Source: Sycobia sp. Sy_11
Taxonomy: Eukaryota > Arthropoda > Insecta > Hymenoptera > Epichrysomallidae
Length of the DNA: 64,000 nt
NCBI GenBank assembly: GCA_018907035.1
Contig: JACCIC010000168.1
Location: 258,501 to 322,500, forward strand
Reading direction: 5' to 3'
The notes below the pieces were generated by a model. The model saw only the letters and a list, made by a program, of their open reading frames with translations. It did no database searches and had not been told where the DNA came from. This document shows positions 1 to 11,060 of the stretch, in pieces. The first letter of the stretch is position 1, and each line of letters opens with the position of its first letter. Both the position numbers and the translations under genes were made by a program.

Positions 1-65
1 AGAAATTTCATTATAGAATCGTATCACGTGCGATACGGCATGGATCTTAAGGTATATCATTAATC

Positions 66-100
<35 letters not shown>

Positions 101-973
101 ATCTTGATTGCTGAAAAAAGATTTATTCTTCACGTTTGTCTAAATTAGATATTTCAAAGATATATGTCTCGATTTCTTTATTTTACAATTAAAACAAGAC
201 AAAAAAGGAAGAAAAAAAGAAAAAGTCGGACCGTTTTAAGAGCACTCGTTTACAGCTATTTACATTTTATGTTAATTATATAACTTGTCCAGGTATGAGA
301 GAAGAAATACGTGCCTCGAGTGTCGAACGATAAAACATAATGAATCGGCAACAGCGAAATTTTGATTGTCCAGTTAAAAAAAGGAATTTTTTTACTTTCA
401 ATATTTCATTTATAGAATTTTTAATATAAATACGAACTTCTGTTCAGTAATTGTTTTATATATATTAGGTGAATCAATGAAAAAGAGAAATTATGTTCTT
501 CTTTAAAATGTTCTCCTTTATCTTGAAACTTGTAAGCTGTTCCGTGTATGGCTATATTGTGTAAATTACGTAAGCTTCATTTTGAATTCGGAATCAGAAA
601 AAAAAAAAAAAAAATACAATCAATATCACGGCATTGTCCCGTGTGCCCAGCTACTACTTGATATTTTAGAGTATCCAATCGATTAACTTTGTTGGAGAAC
701 CTGCGGACCGTCCAATCGTCCATAAATATACCTTGCATATCTTCGATTACATGATATAATATTACATAATTATTTAGTGATTTTCAGACGACCGATAAAT
801 ATCGATTTTTCTATATCTATACGCACGCGCGCACGAAACCATTGCGGAGCCCCCGGGCCAAAATCAGCTCGCCGCCTATATTACACGATCTGTCGATGAC
901 AAAAAAAAAAAAAAAAAGAAAAAAAAAGAAAGGTCGAAAAGCGAGAGCAACAATAAAAATAAAAAAATTCTAG
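1..973 (+). other. Upstream intron of the KIF14-like gene (no exon seen)
   Basis: AT-rich sequence with A-tracts and a short interrupted TA repeat at about 66-102. No reading frame resembling a kinesin motor or neck region was found. It ends in a TAG acceptor at 971-973, where the first recognisable exon begins. I infer that it is intronic because the exon at 974 starts in mid-protein and the kinesin motor domain must lie further left. Confidence 0.6.
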
Positions 974-3900
974 AACCTGGGAGGAGAGGCTGCGCCTGGC
1001 CCAGGCGCGAAAGGACACGGAGCTGGCCTACCTGCGCCGCTGCGGCATCGCGGTCGAGCTCGATTACCGGGAGACGGCCCGCCAGCCCTGCCTCGTCAAT
1101 CTCGCCGCCGATCCCATGCTGTCGGGCACCCTACTCTATCTGATTCCTCCAGGTCGCGTGCGCGTAGGTAAGACGCCGAGGCCGGACACGCCCTCGAGGA
1201 AGATGGACATAATGCTGGACGGACCGCTGGTGAAGAAGCTGCACTGGTTAGTGGGGGCCGCCCCGTGGGCGTTCACGGGACAGCGGGAATCTCAGGGTGG
1301 TGGAGGAGGAGGAGGAGGAGGAGGAGGCTGGCGCGGCGGACACGACGGGGGCGTCGTTGTGCATGAGACTTTTGCCGGGGGGTTGGGGCTTTTTTTGCGC
1401 TTGGATTTTCTGATATTTCACTGGGCGCTGCTTTGACGCTGCTTTGCGCACGCACGCACGCACGCACACACGCACGCACTCACGCAGCCTTTGAGCGCAG
1501 CGTTATTTTTCTCCTAATTTTTTTTGTTTGCGAGGGGCTTGACGAGAAGCTAAGCGAGGCCGGATTGGAGAAAAGTAATTTTAATACATATGTATATATA
1601 GTAGGAACACTTTTGATTTATCTTGAAATTTGGTATTAAAAGAAGTTTTCCTCACGATTCATATACTGTAAAGGAAATATACTAAAATTTTTAAAAAAAT
1701 CAAATAAATATTGATTTGATTTGAAATGAATATTTATTCGACTTTAATTCTTTTTCTCACTGCACGTGATATTTTACTTGCCAAAATTTAATTGCTAATT
1801 TTTAATCATATTTTATGTACTTAATATTTAGACGTGTTTATTACATTTATTTCAAGAATTTGTCTATAAAGGATTTGTATATAACATTCTATAACGATTG
1901 ATGAGCGAAGTTATTGTTTAAAAGAGCAGAGCTTAATCACTGCAAGCAATGCCTTATGAATCAATAAAGAATATTTTACAAAATTGTGAGAGAAAAAAAG
2001 CTACGCCGCAAAGTGTTTTAAATTTAGAATTTGTATATTATATCTTTACTTTAAAAAAAAAAAAAAAAAAACAAAATTAATCTAAACATGAATAATAATA
2101 GAAATTAATTTAGCTTTTGATATGATTTCTTGAAACTAAAATTAAAATCGACGTTTCTGTTGATACTCTAGCAAGCAAATCTTACCGGGATTTTGTTATT
2201 TTTTGTTGAATTATCTCGAAACTCACATTTTCCTTATAGATAGCAATATTAAATTTTTTGTTGTGTGAATTTTTTATTTTTAAATAACGCATTATTTGCC
2301 GACATTTTCGCAATTGAACATCGTCGTATTTTGTACGGATAAAGTTTATGAAGATTGTGAATTACGGGTTTAATCATGCATGGATTTGGGATTTATCTAT
2401 ATTTATCATGAAGTTCGATTGTGGAGATATCGTCAACAAAAATTTTGTTGCATGAAATTTAAAATAGATTTTGTAAATTATAGACAGTAAATTACTTAAG
2501 GATAATGTAAGTTTGTTATGTAAACTTGTTAATAGAAAGTTGAAAGTAAATCTAAACATTATAGTTATTTGCAATTTCGATAAGGCGTTACTTGCATTTT
2601 AAAAATAATACACAATTCAAAAACTTGACAATAATAAGAATTCCATAGTTTCTATATTGGAACATAGTATTCACGGAGAAATATTTTCTATTAAAAATAA
2701 CCACATTGTCCAATCACTTCATCGCAGACTGTAAAAGTCTAAAAAATAACCAGATTTTCTAATAAACTTTACTAGATTGATGGTAAATTTTCAACTGTTG
2801 CTTGTAAAAATTTCGGTAATTTTTTTTTATTTTGTCAATCAGTTATTTAATTACCGAGCACGGTATTGTAATTTTTATCAGAAAATATTTCTCGGTGCAT
2901 GTAAAAAAAAAAGAAACCTTCGTAAAGGTTTAGATTGGATTTTATTAAAATACGATGCCTATCTGCCTTATCATTGTTACATGAATGAAAACGATAATGT
3001 CAGATTACACAAAAAATGAAAGCAGTCTAATAGCACATCCATATATTTGTTAATTGTTATTTATATGCATACTCATAAAAATAAGTTTATTGGGATGAGT
3101 GTAGTCTACTGATAATTTTGTTCATATTTTATAAAATAGTACTGTTTGATTTTATAATTTTATTTATTTGAATTAATAAAAATGACGAGAATAAATCCAT
3201 AAAAATAAATCTCTAGTTTATTATTTTCATCTTTCAATAAGATTAAACAAAAAGCTTTTAATAATTCTTTTTTTGTCACGTTTTTTTTTTATATTATGCT
3301 ATCAACGTACTGCTCGTTATTTTTATTAAAAATGTATATGCTATATAAGATCTCATAGCAATTACTAAATTTTGTTGCCTTGTTTTCCTTTTCTAATGAT
3401 TGCGTCTTACTCATTGCACAAACAGTTCCATTAATTCATCAATTTTTTACACATAATTAATTACTTTGCATGCCACATTATTCATTTCGATATTTTCAGC
3501 ATCATATTTGGACATAATGAGCGTGGGTTCGCCGTACTTCTAATTCATAATACCTTTGTTTATAAAATAATATAGATGCATGTTATGTATTTATATGCTT
3601 TGTTTTACAGAATTTTAGATTTAAATGACACATTATCACCACTAATTTTTTACATACAGCGTGATGTAAATTTATTTCTGCAGTCATTGTATCCATTCCA
3701 ATGCTTATCTAACGTTAAGGATCATATACATTTGTAATTCATAATATTAAAACCATATTCACTGTGCTTGTTACTCGTACAATAATTTAATTAAATATTC
3801 ACTCATTGGTCAAGCGTCCATTAACAATAATGACATAGATTGAAATTATAAGTGTTAACAAACAAATTGTTTTTAACCAGTACAATAGAAAACAATCACG

Positions 3901-5579
3901 GGAAATTAACGTTCCATCCAGAAAAAGAAGGGGACAGTTTTGTAATGGGGAGGTAACAAAGTTATTTGTGTATCAATAGATGACTTTTATTACGATTGAT
4001 AATTATTATCTTGTCAATAGCTCGTACGAAGGAAAATTCGATTAAATCATGGAGATCGATTAGTTATCGGAGGAAATCATTATTTTAAAGTTTGCAATCC
4101 CCAAAATGATCAAGATACTACTGTGACGTCCGTTAAGCCAATAGATTTTGAATATGCGTATCAAGAAGTACTTCGCATTCAAGAAGAAAAGCAAGTTTTT
4201 TATTTTGTATCGATTAATTAAACTTTTTGTTAATATATATATAATTTTTTTTTCGCGCTCTTAACAGATTAAGAACAGAGTTAGAGGAATCAAAGCGAAA
4301 AGCCATGAAGGAGCTTGAGAATGCAAAAAGAGAGGTCGAGATGCAATTGGACACCCAGAAATCTTTTTACGAATGCGAGATAAAGCAGTTGGGCTTCACT
4401 GTTGAAGAGCAGAAGCTTGCATTGGAAGAAATAAATCTCAAGAAAAAAGAACTTGAGCGCGAGAAGGAACTGCTTGCGTGTGAGATTGAAGCCAACAATA
4501 AGATACGAAAATTGGAGATCGACGATTCCGGAATAACCATTTCGCCCTACAAGTCGAATTTTCTTCAGGAGCTCGAAGACATTTTGAACGGAACTACGGC
4601 CGACGCCGAGACGGCCCTGTCGATCAAAACCAGCATTGACGCAATGAAAACGGGAGGAGTTAGTCTTCATGAAATACAATTATTGGTGAGAGAGGCAACC
4701 GAGAGGTGTAGAGACGTCGGTGTAAATTACGTAAGTTTCGCAAATTTTGTCAAATAAGAATTTCTGTTTGCATGAAAATTCCCTCTTCTAACGCTAGGCC
4801 TATTTTTTAAATATTTTTGAATGCAGGAATTTCATCAACAACAAATAGTCGTTGACAAAGGCTTGCAGCCGATAATTCGTGTTCGAGACAGAGATAACAT
4901 GGTCGAAAGCCTCTGGCAGCCGTTGCGCTTTCTCGAATGGATTCATTTGTTACGTGATCACGAGCTTGAGCATTCGATAAAAGATCTGCAAGATGCTGAA
5001 GATAAATGGGAGCCCTTCGAAGATAGCGATATCGTAGAAGATTCCTTGTACACTAGTAGAATATCGATAAATATGACGCCCGTGAAGAAGCAGTTAAATG
5101 AAAGCTTGAGCCAATTTTCCGTGGAGGCGTCGTTCCTCGACGGTTCCATCGCCGATCAGAATTCCGAGTCCATAATGCGAAAACGCCGCGACGATATCTA
5201 TCAGTGTCTCATTCAGATGGAAATTGCTTCAAAAACGCTTAAAGGACTGTGCCAGCAGTACGAGTCCAAGGGCGTAAGTACAAAGGTTAATCAGGCTTTG
5301 GAAAAAGTAAATGCAATATTTCAGGATTTAAAAGTAACATTGGAGGAGAAGCCTATTCCTGGGAATGATGCCGTTGAAAGCGCGGAATTCAGTGTCAGCA
5401 TCCCGGACAATACTGTGATTGAAAATATAAAAACAGATGAGGCTGACGAATCTTCAAGTTCTGATAAAAAATATTTTCCTAACAATATGGCTTCACCTGC
5501 CAAGTCTAGTTTACGCAATACCTGTCCAACTTTAAATAATGAAAGTACACAGCGTGCCGTAAGATTTAATGTCAACTAA
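974..5579 (+). CDS. KIF14: KIF14-like kinesin-3, C-terminal part (FHA domain, coiled coil, tail); 5' partial
   Basis: Five exons join in frame: 974-1246, 3881-3952, 4032-4190, 4268-4730 and 4827-5579 (TAA), giving 572 residues of a protein whose motor domain lies outside the window. Counting from the first codon of exon 1, the fragment opens with TWEERLRLAQ, the linker that precedes the FHA domain in KIF14. The FHA domain spans about 39-137 and includes LVNLAADPMLSG, a split HC codon at the first junction, and RLNHGDRLVIGGNHYFKV. DFEYAYQEVL and a charged coiled coil (about 150-240) follow. The tail has IRVRDRDNMVESLW and EDKWEPFEDSD, which resemble the matching blocks of human KIF14 (recalled, not aligned by program). 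KIF14 is a mitotic and cytokinetic motor that works with citron kinase; the Drosophila counterpart is nebbish. Exon 3 uses the acceptor at 4031, because the AG at 4020 would cause a frameshift to a stop. The exon 3 donor is GC rather than GT. Confidence 0.85.
1247..3880 (+). other. KIF14-like intron, 2.6 kb
   Basis: GT (GTTAGT) to CAG intron splitting the Cys codon of the FHA HC motif. It holds (GGA)n at about 1304-1327, a CGCA/CACG-rich tract at about 1447-1485 and AT-rich sequence. The ORF at 2777-3019 has no recognisable similarity and is treated as chance. Confidence 0.75.
4191..4267 (+). other. Short GC-AG intron in the KIF14-like gene
   Basis: The exon ends in GAAGAAAA and the intron begins GCAAGT, which is the usual strong context for GC donors. 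It ends in TTAACAG before the codon completed by A at 4268. Using the GT two codons later (4195) would put the conserved coiled-coil frame out of register, so the GC donor is the only junction seen that keeps frame. Confidence 0.75.
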
Positions 5580-5679
5580 TTTCGGAGCAGAAAATACTGC
5601 TAAAAAGTTAACGTTGTAATTATAGATGTAAAGAGTTAGGCGATTATGTTAAAACGACTAGATATTCATTCTAAAAATG

Positions 5680-5685
5680 AATAAA
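5680..5685 (+). terminator. Poly(A) signal AATAAA of the KIF14-like gene
   Basis: First AATAAA after the stop codon, about 100 bases downstream. Further copies at 5970-5975 and 6032-6037 could serve longer 3' ends. Confidence 0.5.
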
Positions 5686-6031
5686 CGTATGTAAAATGGA
5701 CAGGGTTAGATACAATTACTATAGAAAGAATATTTGTTATCTTTTATACTTATAAGAAAGCAAAACTGCCATTAGAATTTACTTCGATGCATTATTTTTA
5801 TATTTTGTTTTATATTTTTAGGAATGTTAGCTTACTGAAGCTATAACGTAATTGCAATATTGTGTATTACGAAAATCGAATAGTTTGTATTTTATCAATA
5901 ATTATAAGAGTTTTTATGAATGTAAAAATCAAGCAGTATTGATAAAACTTAAGCTGCAAAAATGATTTAAATAAAATAGAAAATTTAAAATATTTCGATT
6001 AAGGATATTTTATATAAGTAAGATGTTTAAT

Positions 6032-6045
6032 AATAAACATTTATT
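6032..6045. terminator. Bidirectional poly(A) signal between convergent genes
   Basis: AATAAA on the + strand (6032-6037) is followed at once by TTTATT (6040-6045), which is AATAAA on the - strand. It lies between the KIF14-like stop (5579) and the PYROXD1 stop (6263), so either transcript could end here. Confidence 0.35.
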
Positions 6046-6221
6046 TATTCATCAATTAGAAATACTTATAAATTATTTTACCAATTATTGTTAGTTATTA
6101 ATAATTTTTATTTCCAGTGTTCCTAGCTATAGTTATAAAAACAGGTATAACAAAACAATGTAATCATTCCATTTGTAATATAACTGACTAAATTCTTTCT
6201 TCATATTCATTTTATAAATAA

Positions 6222-6227
6222 TTTATT
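6222..6227 (-). terminator. Poly(A) signal AATAAA of PYROXD1
   Basis: TTTATT on the + strand reads AATAAA on the - strand, about 36 bases past the PYROXD1 stop. It is the nearest signal to that gene. Confidence 0.45.
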
Positions 6228-6262
6228 AATTCAGAGCTTGGTGAAGTTTTGCCTTAACTTTA

Positions 6263-7666
6263 TCAATCAAAGTAATCTTCAATATCAATATCTGGATTTA
6301 ATAAATCTTCGCCAAATGTACTTAAATCAAGTTGATTTAAAATTAAATTTTCACACATCTCTTCCAGATCTGTTTCACCAATAAGAACCGCTCCTTGTAA
6401 TTTTCCATTTCTCAATATAAGTTTTACATATTCATGGTCTTTAGTTACTCTTAATAAGATTTCATAATTATTATCTAATTTTTGTCCATTATATAAACCA
6501 AGCAAAATTACTTTGTAACCAAAAAATTTAGTGACATGCGTAAAAATTTCAAAACAGAAGTCTTGAAGAAATTCTTCTTCTTTTAAGGTAGAAAACATAC
6601 ACTTTGCAGCGTAACGACCCATTTGATGAGCTTGAGTCCAAAGTCTCATTTGAAACCAATGCTCTGCGATATCCCAACCAGCAGTACAAACATCTCCAGC
6701 TGCAAATATGTTCTTTTCTGATGTTTCCATTTTCCAATCTACAATATAGCCCCCATCATTGCCTTTTTGCAAAGATTCAGTTCCAATTATGTCACTATTA
6801 GGTACAACTCCAGTTGCAGAAACAATAAGATCACATCCTATAATTTTTTCATTACTTAATTGTACATAAATTGGCCAGTCTTTATTTTCATCATTGATCA
6901 TTTCCATTGGATCTACAATCTTTATTATTTCACATTCGTATTCCACTTGAATGGAAGTTGATAAAGAATTAGAACCTTTAAGTTTAAAATTATTATGCCA
7001 ATCTGGACCAAGAGCAGGTCCTCCTTTTATTGATTTTCCACTTGTTATTGTATATTGCATTCGTTTAAGTGCTTGATTTTCTGAATTTGAATCAGTTTTT
7101 AATAACTTTTCCTGAAAAAATTCTGCTGCACCTGGATCTACAAATGTTGCAGATATATGTCTATCCTTTATTACCCAAATCACGTCAATACCACTTATCT
7201 CATGAATAAGTTCAGTTGCAATTCCACCATTGCCAACAACAACAATTCTTTTTGATCCTTTCAATTTTTCCAATAGCTTTTCGACTGATTCAGTGTCTCG
7301 AATTCCTATAATTCTATTATTTTCAAAAATTAATTTCGGTTTTGCACCTGTGCATATGCATAACATTTTATAGTTAATAATTTTTCCATTTTCAGTCAAA
7401 ACAGTTTTATTCATTTTATCGATTTTAGTTACGACATCGGTGATAACATTAATGGAAGGATAGAGTTCACTTAATGAACTTGCTGAATGTTCTTCTACGT
7501 CAAATTGTGTTACAGTTTTTCCCAGTGGTATGATATTTGTAACTGCTTTAATTAGCGGACTTGCTGTTATTAAAACTATAGTTTCTTCAGGAGATAAAAA
7601 TGCTATACTTTCAGCACAGGACACTCCAGATATGCCACCACCTACTATTACAAAAGTAGCTTCCAT
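6263..7666 (-). CDS. PYROXD1: PYROXD1-like pyridine nucleotide-disulfide oxidoreductase
   Basis: Single uninterrupted frame of 467 residues; human PYROXD1 is about 500. The FAD-binding VGGGISG is at 8-14, the CTGAKP motif at 105-110, a second nucleotide-binding loop VVVGNGGIATEL at 142-153 for NAD(P)H, SATGVVPNSD at 283-292 and the flavin-contact IFAAGDV at 320-326. The C-terminus NPDIDIEDYFD closely matches the end of vertebrate PYROXD1. The family is a flavin-dependent class I oxidoreductase without the redox cysteine pair of thioredoxin reductases. In vertebrates it is nuclear/cytosolic and has been reported to protect the RTCB tRNA ligase from oxidation. The ATG at 7664-7666 is chosen because the GxGxxG motif follows at the usual distance. 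It lies six bases after the mRpS18B stop, so it is probably translated from the same mRNA. Having no intron is unusual compared with the many-exon vertebrate gene. Confidence 0.93.
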   Translation of the reverse strand: MEATFVIVGGGISGVSCAESIAFLSPEETIVLITASPLIKAVTNIIPLGKTVTQFDVEEHSASSLSELYPSINVITDVVTKIDKMNKTVLTENGKIINYKMLCICTGAKPKLIFENNRIIGIRDTESVEKLLEKLKGSKRIVVVGNGGIATELIHEISGIDVIWVIKDRHISATFVDPGAAEFFQEKLLKTDSNSENQALKRMQYTITSGKSIKGGPALGPDWHNNFKLKGSNSLSTSIQVEYECEIIKIVDPMEMINDENKDWPIYVQLSNEKIIGCDLIVSATGVVPNSDIIGTESLQKGNDGGYIVDWKMETSEKNIFAAGDVCTAGWDIAEHWFQMRLWTQAHQMGRYAAKCMFSTLKEEEFLQDFCFEIFTHVTKFFGYKVILLGLYNGQKLDNNYEILLRVTKDHEYVKLILRNGKLQGAVLIGETDLEEMCENLILNQLDLSTFGEDLLNPDIDIEDYFD

Positions 7667-7672
7667 TGTAAA
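7667..7672 (-). other. Six-base intercistronic spacer (TTTACA)
   Basis: On the - strand the order is TAA (mRpS18B stop), TTTACA, ATG (PYROXD1 start). There is no room for a poly(A) signal, promoter or 5' UTR of its own, unless PYROXD1 starts from a promoter inside mRpS18B. Confidence 0.85.
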
Positions 7673-9797
7673 TTATTCGTTTTCGGTCAATGTTTTATTT
7701 TCTTTTTCTGTTTCTTGTTCTTTTTTAGTTTCACTTTCAGGCTTATACCAATCAGAGTACTTATATTCCATAAAAGGAGGATCAAATTTTATTGTTCCAT
7801 AATCTTTAGCTTTGCATAAAGCAACAAGGAGATTTTCATGCTGTCTTCTACAAAGTCCAGTTTTCCTGCAATAATTATTAAAATAATTAGATAACAAAGT
7901 CGAACATATAAATTAAAATTATTATTATCATGCATTGAGAGTTATTCTTTTAGGATTCATTTTTTTAAAAAATAATATCTTTATTTTAAGATTACACGAA
8001 ATAAATATATAACAGTTTTCAATATTTAATAATAATATTTTGAAATATTTTTATGAAATTTAAGATCAATTTCAAGGATTGAGTTAGGAGTGATATGTTA
8101 AATAGATTACTTGAATACATTTATGTAAATAGTATTTACTTTTTTATATTTTACGATTAATAATTTACAACAAAAAAATTATTTTAATTACATTTATTTA
8201 TAATTTCAATATACTTTTGAATAAATATTGAAGATGTAATTAAAATTTTTGCTATGCATTTAGAAGTTCACAAACTGTTAATAAAATTATTCAAAGACAA
8301 TATTAATATAATATAACAAAAAAATTGTGTATTAAAGAGAATCATTGAAGGTTTTCAATTGTTTAATTTAAATAAAATTTTTATCATTTTTCATAAACTA
8401 ATTAAAATATTTATTTGTTCTCTTACTTAGGTTTAAAAATTTCTCCGTTGTACTTAGAAATAAATTGATAAAGTAGTGATGTATTCCTATAATCTAATAC
8501 TAAATATTCATCTCTGCATATGGGGCAAGGATTACTTGTAGCCAAAGCTTCATTTCTCTGAAATATGAAAAATCATTACGTGAAATATATAATTAAAAAT
8601 AATAAGATAAGATTAAAAATAAGATTTTTAGACCAGAAATATAAAAAAAGAATTTTTATTTTTAGTTTATATTCTTGTAATAAATTCTATAATGTATGTG
8701 TGACCGATAACGGGTATCCATCATTTACATGATGACTAGAGCACATGTATTACATAAGCAAACATTGAAGCTAATTTACAAATAATCACAGTACGTCTAC
8801 AAATCACTGATGTACCTGGGTAGCCCAAAGTGGAATTTTTAAAATATCGGTATTATATACATTGTACAGTTGATTCTAGTTATTTCCTGATCCAATCATA
8901 TTGATACTTGGGTTTGAAAGACATAGTAAAACAGTTTATATAAGACCTTGGGGTCAATAAGATACTAAATAACTCTTTGTTTTGATGTAATTGGCTGTAG
9001 TAATATATAGGTATCAATTTATTGACTTACCTCTTTATGTATTATTGTATGAATAAGACAACTTTTACGAATAAAAAATCACCTCTATAAAACTGAATCA
9101 ATTAAAAATTTTTCTAAACTATTTTAACACAGCTTGCGACTTTTTTATATAGAAGATTTTTGTTATATGTTTTAAAATGTTTAAGCAGTCTATATATAAT
9201 TTTTGATAAGTATAAAAAGTCATAGATTGAAAATACTAGTTTTAAAATACTATGTCAGACTGAAAATTTGTTTTTTTTTTTTTAAATTTTATAAATTGAC
9301 AAAAAACTTACTACACAAGTTTTCCTAGTCCTTGGAGGTGCAAACTGGCCTTTGAAATTCCTCCTATATCTGAACCAAATTGGATCATTTCCATATGTTT
9401 CATTATAAGCTAAAAATAATATAAAAATGACAATTGAAAAATGTCCTAATTATGAAATAGAAATAGGATGTTTTACAATAAAGAAGTATGTACCATCACT
9501 TTGAAGATACTTTATACTAGTTTCAACAGGAATAGGCTTAGACCTATCACTTCTAGGATCTACTTTTGGCTCTTGATTTGATTCATCAGACGGTTCAGCT
9601 TCAATTTCTTCTTGTGCTTCATTAGTAAATCGGACAGAACCTTGTGAAATATTCTTTAGTGCTATAACCTAAAAAGTAACACCGTTGCAAAAAATGTGGA
9701 ATAATTTAAATCAAAAAGTAATATAGTGAGATACCCTTTGCAGCCCTGTTCGACCTGTATTTATAATTACTTGAAATTTTAGCAGAGCAAATGACAT
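7673..9797 (-). CDS. mRpS18B: Mitochondrial small-subunit ribosomal protein S18B (mS40)
   Basis: Five - strand exons join in frame: 9797-9735 (ATG), 9668-9494, 9409-9312, 8557-8427 and 7865-7673 (TAA), giving 219 residues. All junctions are GT-AG, and the phases are consistent throughout. Exon 1 encodes a short basic N-terminus (MSFALLKFQVIINTGRTGLQ) suited to mitochondrial targeting. The conserved core has WFRYRRNFKGQFAPPRTRKTC (to Cys111), NPCPICRDEYLVLDYRN (Cys123, Cys126) and KKTGLCRRQHENL (Cys161). The same four cysteines occur in human MRPS18B and are likely metal ligands. The C-terminus is a Lys/Glu-rich tail (ETKKEQETEKENK). The protein belongs to the bS18-related group of the mitochondrial 28S subunit. 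No separate poly(A) signal lies between it and PYROXD1. Confidence 0.9.
7866..8426 (-). other. mRpS18B last intron
   Basis: GTAAGA donor at 8426 and TTGCAG acceptor at 7866. AT-rich, with no other feature seen. Confidence 0.8.
8558..9311 (-). other. mRpS18B third intron
   Basis: GTAAGT donor and TTTCAG acceptor. It contains AT-rich unique sequence, including a poly-T stretch at about 9270-9283, and no ORF of note. Confidence 0.8.
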
Positions 9798-11060
9798 TTC
9801 TTTTTAGTAAATTAAACTACTTTACAGAACGTTTTATCAGGTGTACGTTCCCAACCTTAATCATAGCATCAAATGCAGATCAAATCGCAATTTGGTCTCA
9901 CTGCATGCAGCATAAGCCGGCGAACATGTGTGCGGTGCCTCAACTCAACACAACTCAACTGTGTACATATATATATATATATCAGCAGATCAGTAAAACA
10001 GAAATTAGATAATTGGAAGAGGAATATGATGGAAAATGGAGGCTGGAAAGGAATTCTTGAATTATGTCCTAATCAGCCAATCCGAATCCACGAATACATT
10101 GATAATTGATAAGAATGACCTATAAAAGAAGATAAAAGGTACCGTGCATCACAGATTATTAAAAAAATAGAAATAAAAAATAAGCAGCAAATTGAAAATT
10201 TTTAATTGATTTTAAAGAAGGTATTGTAAAAGTCCGTAGAATACATGAAGATCTCGACCCTTATGCTTCAAAATGCTAAACTTACATAATTACGGAAAAT
10301 AGTTTTAACTACGCAAAAGTGCAATTAATATAAAAGTGTTGATAAATAAATTTAAACCCGTCATTATATTATTTATTACTGTTTTTTTTGAATATCAAAT
10401 AAAACGAATATCATTATAAAATGAAAAAGCGCTAGAAAAAAATGGCATTTTACAGGTATGATGCGGGTTTATTCCTATTGTCGCACTGTAGTACGCCGAT
10501 ATTAGAAGAGATAACCTAAATTGTCGAAATTCAAGAATTTTAAAAAAGCACCATAAACTTGATGTTTTTTACCATAGTAATTTAGAATCATCCTTAAAAT
10601 TATAGAAAGCAATATTATTATACGAAATTTTCATTCATAAAAAATGGGAGTTTAGCTTGTTATTAACATTAGTTAATATAATCCTATTATTATATAAGTG
10701 CCAACAGTAAAATATACTGTTTTCTCATTTTATCGAATGTAAAATCTGTAAAAAAGTATTGCTAATTAGTAATACTTATAAAATATAAAAACGTAGTAAT
10801 TCTAGTATATCAAGAGATAGTTATATTACCCTAAAAAGTCCTAAATTATAACAGCTTTATATAGATGAATTATACTTCGATGAATAATGATAATAATTTG
10901 TGATTTCTAAAAATAAGAAAAATGATTAGACATAATAATAATTAATAATAATAATTATTAATCGCTTCGTGAGTACATGATCACGTCACAGGATAAATTA
11001 ATTAAAAAAATTTCCAGAATTTTTATTTCGCGCCATTTGTTTAAATAAAATGATGTTTTT
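9798..11060. other. Intergenic region between mRpS18B and the Cip4 leader
   Basis: The mRpS18B promoter should lie just right of 9797; no TATA box or other clear core element was identified. A CCAAT-like string (cagccaatcc) occurs near 10,076. The rest is AT-rich unique sequence without a convincing ORF. The ORFs at 9791-10109 are short, lack similarity and overlap the promoter. Confidence 0.5.

Noticed and set aside
2777..3019. 80-residue ORF within the KIF14-like intron
   Set aside because: Composition is that of AT-rich intron sequence; no motif and no splice sites.
4290..5575. - strand ORFs of 63-129 residues
   Set aside because: They are shadows of the KIF14-like exons on the opposite strand.
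7530..7802. + strand ORF of 90 residues across the intercistronic junction
   Set aside because: Antisense to the mRpS18B end and PYROXD1 start, which are both strongly supported.
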